10,244 bases of DNA from Planctomycetia bacterium (GTDB taxonomy: Bacteria; Planctomycetota; Planctomycetia; Pirellulales; UBA1268). The translations under genes were made by a program, and so were the position numbers. The DNA lies in the NCBI GenBank assembly GCA_009926295.1, contig RFPF01000091.1:1-10244 (forward strand), read 5' to 3'. Positions within the stretch are counted from its first letter, which is position 1. Each line of letters begins with the position of its first letter. The notes beneath the pieces are model-generated. The model made no database searches. It worked only from the letters and a program-made list of their open reading frames with translations, and was not told the DNA's origin. Positions 5,969 to 10,244 of this stretch are shown piece after piece.

Positions 5969-6363
5969 GCCCGGATGAAGCCCGTGCCGACGTGATCGCC
6001 TGGTCGGTCGAGCGGGCCCGGATTCGCCTGGCAGCGGCTGAACGCGAACTCGATGCCGGCGTGCCGCAGCTGGCAGCCGATCACGCCTACTACGCCTGCT
6101 TCCATCTTCTCACGGCCATCTTTCTGCACGAGGGTCTGACGCTGAAACGCCACTCGGCGCTACGGTCCGCCCTGCACGAACGACTCATCCAGACGGGCCG
6201 TCTCGACCGCCGATGGGGCGTTGTCTTCGATCGGCTCGCGGAACTGCGGACGAAGTCGGTGTATGCCGCCCTGTTTGCCTTGGATGCCGAGACTGGCCGA
6301 GCGGTCGTGGACGATGCCGGAAAACTCTCGGCGGAACTGCGACGGCTGCTTCCGCCCACGTGA
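5965..6363 (+). CDS. HEPN domain protein, UPF0332-like (partner of MNT)
   Basis: The 132-residue all-helical HEPN protein has AADHAYYACFHLLTAIFLHEG (37-57) and LKRHSALRSALHERLIQTGRL (60-80), the typical UPF0332/COG1895 helix pair. LAELRTKSVYAALF (91-104) stands at the place of the family's R-x4-(H/D)-Y helix. The RNase motif of toxic HEPN proteins is R-X4-6-H; here Arg95 is kept but Tyr100 stands where His would be for an X4 spacing. The protein could be a non-canonical or inactive RNase, or could follow the UPF0332 version of the motif. It is encoded directly after, and overlapping, the MNT gene, so the two form a candidate toxin-antitoxin or defence-type pair. Its TGA is followed after two bases by the second copy of the PEP-CTERM tail repeat. 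Confidence 0.82.
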   Translation: MSPDEARADVIAWSVERARIRLAAAERELDAGVPQLAADHAYYACFHLLTAIFLHEGLTLKRHSALRSALHERLIQTGRLDRRWGVVFDRLAELRTKSVYAALFALDAETGRAVVDDAGKLSAELRRLLPPT

Positions 6364-6365
6364 GT

Positions 6366-6407
6366 CTCGCCGCCCTCGGGTGGACGATGCTCCGCCGGCG
6401 GACGTGA
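6366..6407 (+). pseudogene. PEP-CTERM tail remnant containing 35-bp direct repeat, copy 2
   Basis: Bases 6366-6400 are identical to 5403-5437 and in one frame read LAALGWTMLRRRT before a TGA at 6405-6407. This is the last part of a planctomycete PEP-CTERM sorting signal with no body attached. It shows that a PEP-CTERM gene end lies on both sides of the MNT/HEPN pair. It may be a scar of recombination between repeated tail sequences or of cassette insertion. Confidence 0.8.
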
Positions 6408-6447
6408 AGTCGGCCGCCAGGCGCAGTCGCACCGGCTGGGGCCGTGC

Positions 6448-6870
6448 TCATGGTCCGACGAGAAAGCCCTCGCGGCTGGCTGCCTCGCGCAGCCGGTCGT
6501 CGAAGGCCACGAACCACGCCTGGCTCGTGTGGCCTCCCGCCATGACGGTCGCGGCCGCAAGCTGCAAGCTGTCGGCCGCCCGCAGGGCATGGACACGCAG
6601 GAGCCGGCAGGCGGTCTCTCGGACCACGTCTGCCGGGAGGATCTCGTGCCATCCGGCGGCGAGCGCCCGCAACACCTCGATGGCCTCGCCTGCCTGGCGG
6701 GGCGTGAGAGCCGCGGCCCGCTCGAGCCTGGCAATCGCCGACGTGCTCTCGATCCGGGTGCCCCACCATGTCACGATGCCGGCGTCTTCCGTCAGCAGGG
6801 CCCGCGCTTCCGCAGTGCGCGGCTCCTGCACGAGCAGCGGCACGATCGCCGATGCATCCCAATACCGCAT
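6448..6870 (-). CDS. PIN-domain ribonuclease toxin (VapC-like)
   Basis: The 140-residue PIN protein starts MRYWDASAIVPLLVQEP, with the first catalytic acid at Asp5. The other acids expected for a Mg2+-dependent PIN RNase are present: Glu41 (TRIESTSAIARLE), Asp100 (LRAADSLQLAAA) and Asp124 or Asp125 (FVAFDDRLREAA). The length is normal for VapC-type toxins, which cleave specific RNAs and are neutralised by the cognate antitoxin. The start lies 5 bases after the antitoxin stop, and a GAGGAG ribosome-binding site overlaps that stop codon, so the toxin is expressed from the antitoxin mRNA. All four acids are intact, so it is predicted active. Longer upstream starts in this frame would overlap the antitoxin gene and are rejected. 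Its 3' end converges with the MNT/HEPN cassette. Confidence 0.9.
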   Translation of the reverse strand: MRYWDASAIVPLLVQEPRTAEARALLTEDAGIVTWWGTRIESTSAIARLERAAALTPRQAGEAIEVLRALAAGWHEILPADVVRETACRLLRVHALRAADSLQLAAATVMAGGHTSQAWFVAFDDRLREAASREGFLVGP

Positions 6871-6875
6871 CGCCG

Positions 6876-7169
6876 CTACTCCTCGCGGTCGGCCTGCAAC
6901 GCGGCGACGATGCTCGTCGGCCGCGCGGGCTTGACGGGTTTGGGCAGGCTCTTCACGGTCAGTGGCTTCCGCGCGGGCTCGAGCAACCCCTCGCGGACGA
7001 GTCCCGCCAGCCACGGGGCGTCGGCCCCGGACACGTCGCCCGGGCCGACAGGAAGCATGCGGGCTACGGGGCGATTGCGGTCGCAGATCAGCACCGTCTC
7101 GCCACGCCGCACACGGTCGATGAGGGCGCTCAAGTTGTTCTTCGCCTCGGTGATGCTCGTGCGTTGCAT
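6876..7169 (-). CDS. Phd/YefM-type antitoxin for the adjacent PIN toxin
   Basis: The 97-residue protein opens MQRTSITEAKNNLSALIDRV then RRGETVLICDRNRPVARMLPV. This is the Phd/YefM fold: a dimerising, DNA-binding N-terminal half with the family's 'EAK..Ls.li..v..Ge...I..r.rPva.l.p'. The C-terminal half (45-97) is Pro/Lys-rich and likely disordered until it wraps around the toxin. It precedes the PIN gene in the same operon and should repress its own promoter. The ATG at 7169 is chosen over the in-frame ATG at 7190 because the -10 box of the best promoter (7180-7185) would lie inside the longer version. The frame also runs far upstream through the EF-G gene on the opposite strand, which is a shadow. 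Confidence 0.87.
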   Translation of the reverse strand: MQRTSITEAKNNLSALIDRVRRGETVLICDRNRPVARMLPVGPGDVSGADAPWLAGLVREGLLEPARKPLTVKSLPKPVKPARPTSIVAALQADREE

Positions 7170-7179
7170 GGCAAAAGCT

Positions 7180-7208
7180 ATTGTAGCCATGTGGTTCCAG
7201 CCACTCAA
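7180..7208 (-). promoter_or_regulatory. Promoter of the antitoxin-toxin operon (near-leaderless)
   Basis: On the minus strand, TTGAGT (7208 to 7203) and TACAAT (7185 to 7180) are separated by 17 bases. The predicted transcript start is about 7173, only about 4 bases before the antitoxin ATG at 7169, and no Shine-Dalgarno is seen. The gap 7170-7316 is also the divergent upstream region of the EF-G gene, for which I see no clear promoter. Confidence 0.45.
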
Positions 7209-7316
7209 GCTCGCTCTTGCCGGGGCTGCCGGCACCACTGCGACGCGGCCGATGGCTAGACAACGCGGCCGGGGGCGGGAATGATCTCGGGTTTCCCGCT
7301 CCGCTCGCAGACGCGC

Positions 7317-9416
<2,100 letters not shown>

Positions 9417-9450
9417 GTGGATTTCGTGTCCGTTGCATGACTCACGCTTG

Positions 9451-9485
9451 CCCGCCGGCGGGAGGAGGACAGGCTGAAGCCTGTC
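9451..9485. repeat. Palindrome plus hairpin repeat downstream of the EF-G gene
   Basis: CCCGCCGGCGGG (9451-9462) is a perfect 12-bp palindrome. It is followed by GACAGGCTGAAGCCTGTC (9468-9485), a perfect 8-bp stem with a 2-base centre. A related arrangement, CCCGCCG followed by GACAGGCTTCAGCC, occurs at 10214-10244, so this is a repeated REP-like element and not a unique terminator. Located 35 bases after the EF-G stop, it could still stop or protect the EF-G transcript. The rest of the 139-bp gap (9417-9555) holds nothing else clear. Confidence 0.6.
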
Positions 9486-9555
9486 ACTCCGACAATCGCC
9501 GGGTGATACACTTGACGGAATCTTGGATCGCAGGGATCCCTCTGGCGGTGACACG

Positions 9556-9960
9556 GTGAACAACGCATCGATCGACAAACAGGCTGTGGCTCCGGCGGTC
9601 GAGGTTCTCCGGCGACACGGCATCGTGCAGGCCGCGTATCTGCTCGGGTCTGCAGTTACGAATCGTCTTCGCCCAGACAGCGACATCGACTTTGCCATCC
9701 TGCCCAGTGACCGGGCGGGCCTGGCGATCGAGGAGCGGCTCGCGCTCACGGCGGAGCTTACGAAAATCTGTGGCCGCGCCGTCGATCTTGGGGTGCTTTC
9801 CACAGCGAACGTCGTCTATGCCAAGGAGGCGGTCACGACGGGAAAACTTATTTTTGAGAGGGATCCGTGCGTGACCGCCCGTTTCGCGATGCTCACACTC
9901 TCGATGTATGCATCGCTGCAAGAGGCGCGACGCGAGGTTCTCCGTGCCTATGCCACCTGA
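9556..9960 (+). CDS. MNT-type nucleotidyltransferase, MntA-like antitoxin
   Basis: The 134-residue minimal nucleotidyltransferase has YLLGSAVTNRLRPDSDIDFAIL (28-49), which fits GSX10DXD exactly (Gly31, Ser32, Asp43, Asp45), and a third acid at Asp77 in RAVDLGVL. The usual Ala-Arg-Gly after the Gly-Ser is replaced by Ala-Val-Thr-Asn, a mild departure. In the MntA/HepT system this enzyme transfers AMP from ATP to a tyrosine in the HEPN toxin and silences it. The GTG at 9556 is chosen as the start; the in-frame TTG at 9523 lies in the sequence following the repeat and adds non-family residues. The 3' end overlaps the HEPN gene start by 11 bp. It is only distantly similar to the MNT protein at 5564-5968, so the two pairs are not a recent duplication. 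Confidence 0.85.
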   Translation: MNNASIDKQAVAPAVEVLRRHGIVQAAYLLGSAVTNRLRPDSDIDFAILPSDRAGLAIEERLALTAELTKICGRAVDLGVLSTANVVYAKEAVTTGKLIFERDPCVTARFAMLTLSMYASLQEARREVLRAYAT

Positions 9961-10244
9961 CGACATCCTGCTCAACAAGGCGGCGATCATCGAGCGCTGC
10001 GTACGTCGGATACTGGAGGAAGCACGTTCGTGTCCTCGGCTTGACGATTTCACCCACGTCGATGCATTGACGCTCAATATCGAGCGTGCGTGCCAGGCCG
10101 CCATCGACATGGCGATGCACATCGTCGCTGATCGGCACCTCGGCATTCCGCAGAGCACGGCTGATGCATTCGTTTTGCGCGCCGTCGTGCTCGTCGGACA
10201 GGCCTCGCTCTCGCCCGCCGACGAAAGTAGGACAGGCTTCAGCC
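9950..10244 (+). CDS. HepT-like HEPN protein (DUF86), 3' part apparently replaced by repeat; runs off window
   Basis: The ATG at 9950 opens a frame with no stop before the window edge (98 residues). Residues 1-78 match DUF86/HepT: DDILLNKAAIIERCVRRILEEA (4-25), then FTHVDALTLNIERACQAAIDMAMHIVADRHLGIPQSTADAFVLRA (34-78). HepT is a HEPN RNase that attacks tRNA and is controlled by the MntA enzyme encoded just upstream, overlapping by 11 bp. Family members continue with an Leu/Ala helix and FRN...H.Y, which holds the RX4HXY catalytic and AMP-accepting motif near residues 100-110. After residue 78 the sequence here reads VVLVGQASLSPADESRTGFS, which does not fit and coincides with the repeat starting near 10192. 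The toxin is thus probably truncated or chimeric and inactive, though the end of the gene lies outside the window. Confidence 0.72.
   Translation, partial: MPPDDILLNKAAIIERCVRRILEEARSCPRLDDFTHVDALTLNIERACQAAIDMAMHIVADRHLGIPQSTADAFVLRAVVLVGQASLSPADESRTGFS
10192..10244. repeat. Second copy of the REP-like repeat, cut by window end
   Basis: CCCGCCG (10214-10220) and GACAGGCTTCAGCC (10231-10244) repeat the order and spacing of the element at 9451-9485. The hairpin's second arm would lie just past the window. A further GTCGGACAGGC at 10193-10203 resembles GTAGGACAGGC at 10228-10238, 35 bp later, so the unit itself seems internally repeated. It overlaps the 3' part of the HEPN reading frame. Confidence 0.55.

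Noticed and set aside
9512..9540. TTGACG at 9512 as a -35 box for the second MNT/HEPN pair.
   Set aside because: No acceptable -10 hexamer occurs at 16-18 bases, so no promoter is called.

Overview
This window looks like a GC-rich chromosomal segment of a planctomycete, probably a Pirellulales-type bacterium. The signs are PEP-CTERM sorting tails ending in an arginine run, futalosine-pathway menaquinone genes, an EF-G paralogue of the EFG2/spdEFG2 type, almost no recognisable Shine-Dalgarno sequences, and many small toxin-antitoxin-like cassettes. The taxonomic call is an inference from gene content.

Layout, left to right. (1) Positions 1-1089 hold the end of a futalosine hydrolase gene (mqnB) overlapping by 4 bp a complete mqnD. 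Together they supply two steps of the futalosine route to menaquinone. Two stem-loops follow. (2) Positions 1238-1727 hold a small overlapping gene pair, DUF4160 then DUF2442. (3) Positions 1873-3767 encode a LytS/AlgZ-type membrane histidine kinase and a LytTR response regulator, joined by an ATGA overlap. A 9-bp direct repeat with a 21-bp period flanks this two-component system: two perfect pairs sit right after the regulator gene, and a matching inverted pair lies about 115 bp before the kinase start. This fits the geometry of LytTR operators. (4) Positions 3945-5447 hold a PEP-CTERM gene whose frame runs, without a stop, past its own sorting signal into the start of a SUMF1/formylglycine-generating-enzyme-like PEP-CTERM gene. 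That second gene carries an in-frame amber codon and has lost most of its catalytic domain. (5) Positions 5564-6363 hold an MNT nucleotidyltransferase/HEPN pair between two exact 35-bp copies of a PEP-CTERM tail sequence. (6) Positions 6448-7169, minus strand, hold a Phd/YefM-type antitoxin and PIN toxin pair (VapBC-like), probably expressed from a near-leaderless promoter. (7) Positions 7317-9416 encode the EF-G paralogue. (8) From 9451 to the window end there is a hairpin repeat, a second MNT/HEPN (MntA/HepT-like) pair, and another copy of the repeat that seems to replace the 3' part of the HEPN gene, including the place where its catalytic RX4HXY motif belongs.

Conserved housekeeping genes (menaquinone synthesis, EF-G) alternate with accessory cassettes whose edges are marked by repeats. 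The main regulatory story is the two-component system with candidate operators on both sides: one set placed to control itself, the other placed to control the adjacent exported PEP-CTERM protein. No gene-free stretch longer than 300 bases is present; the largest gaps (1090-1237, 1728-1872, 3768-3944, 7170-7316, 9417-9555) are described under their features.
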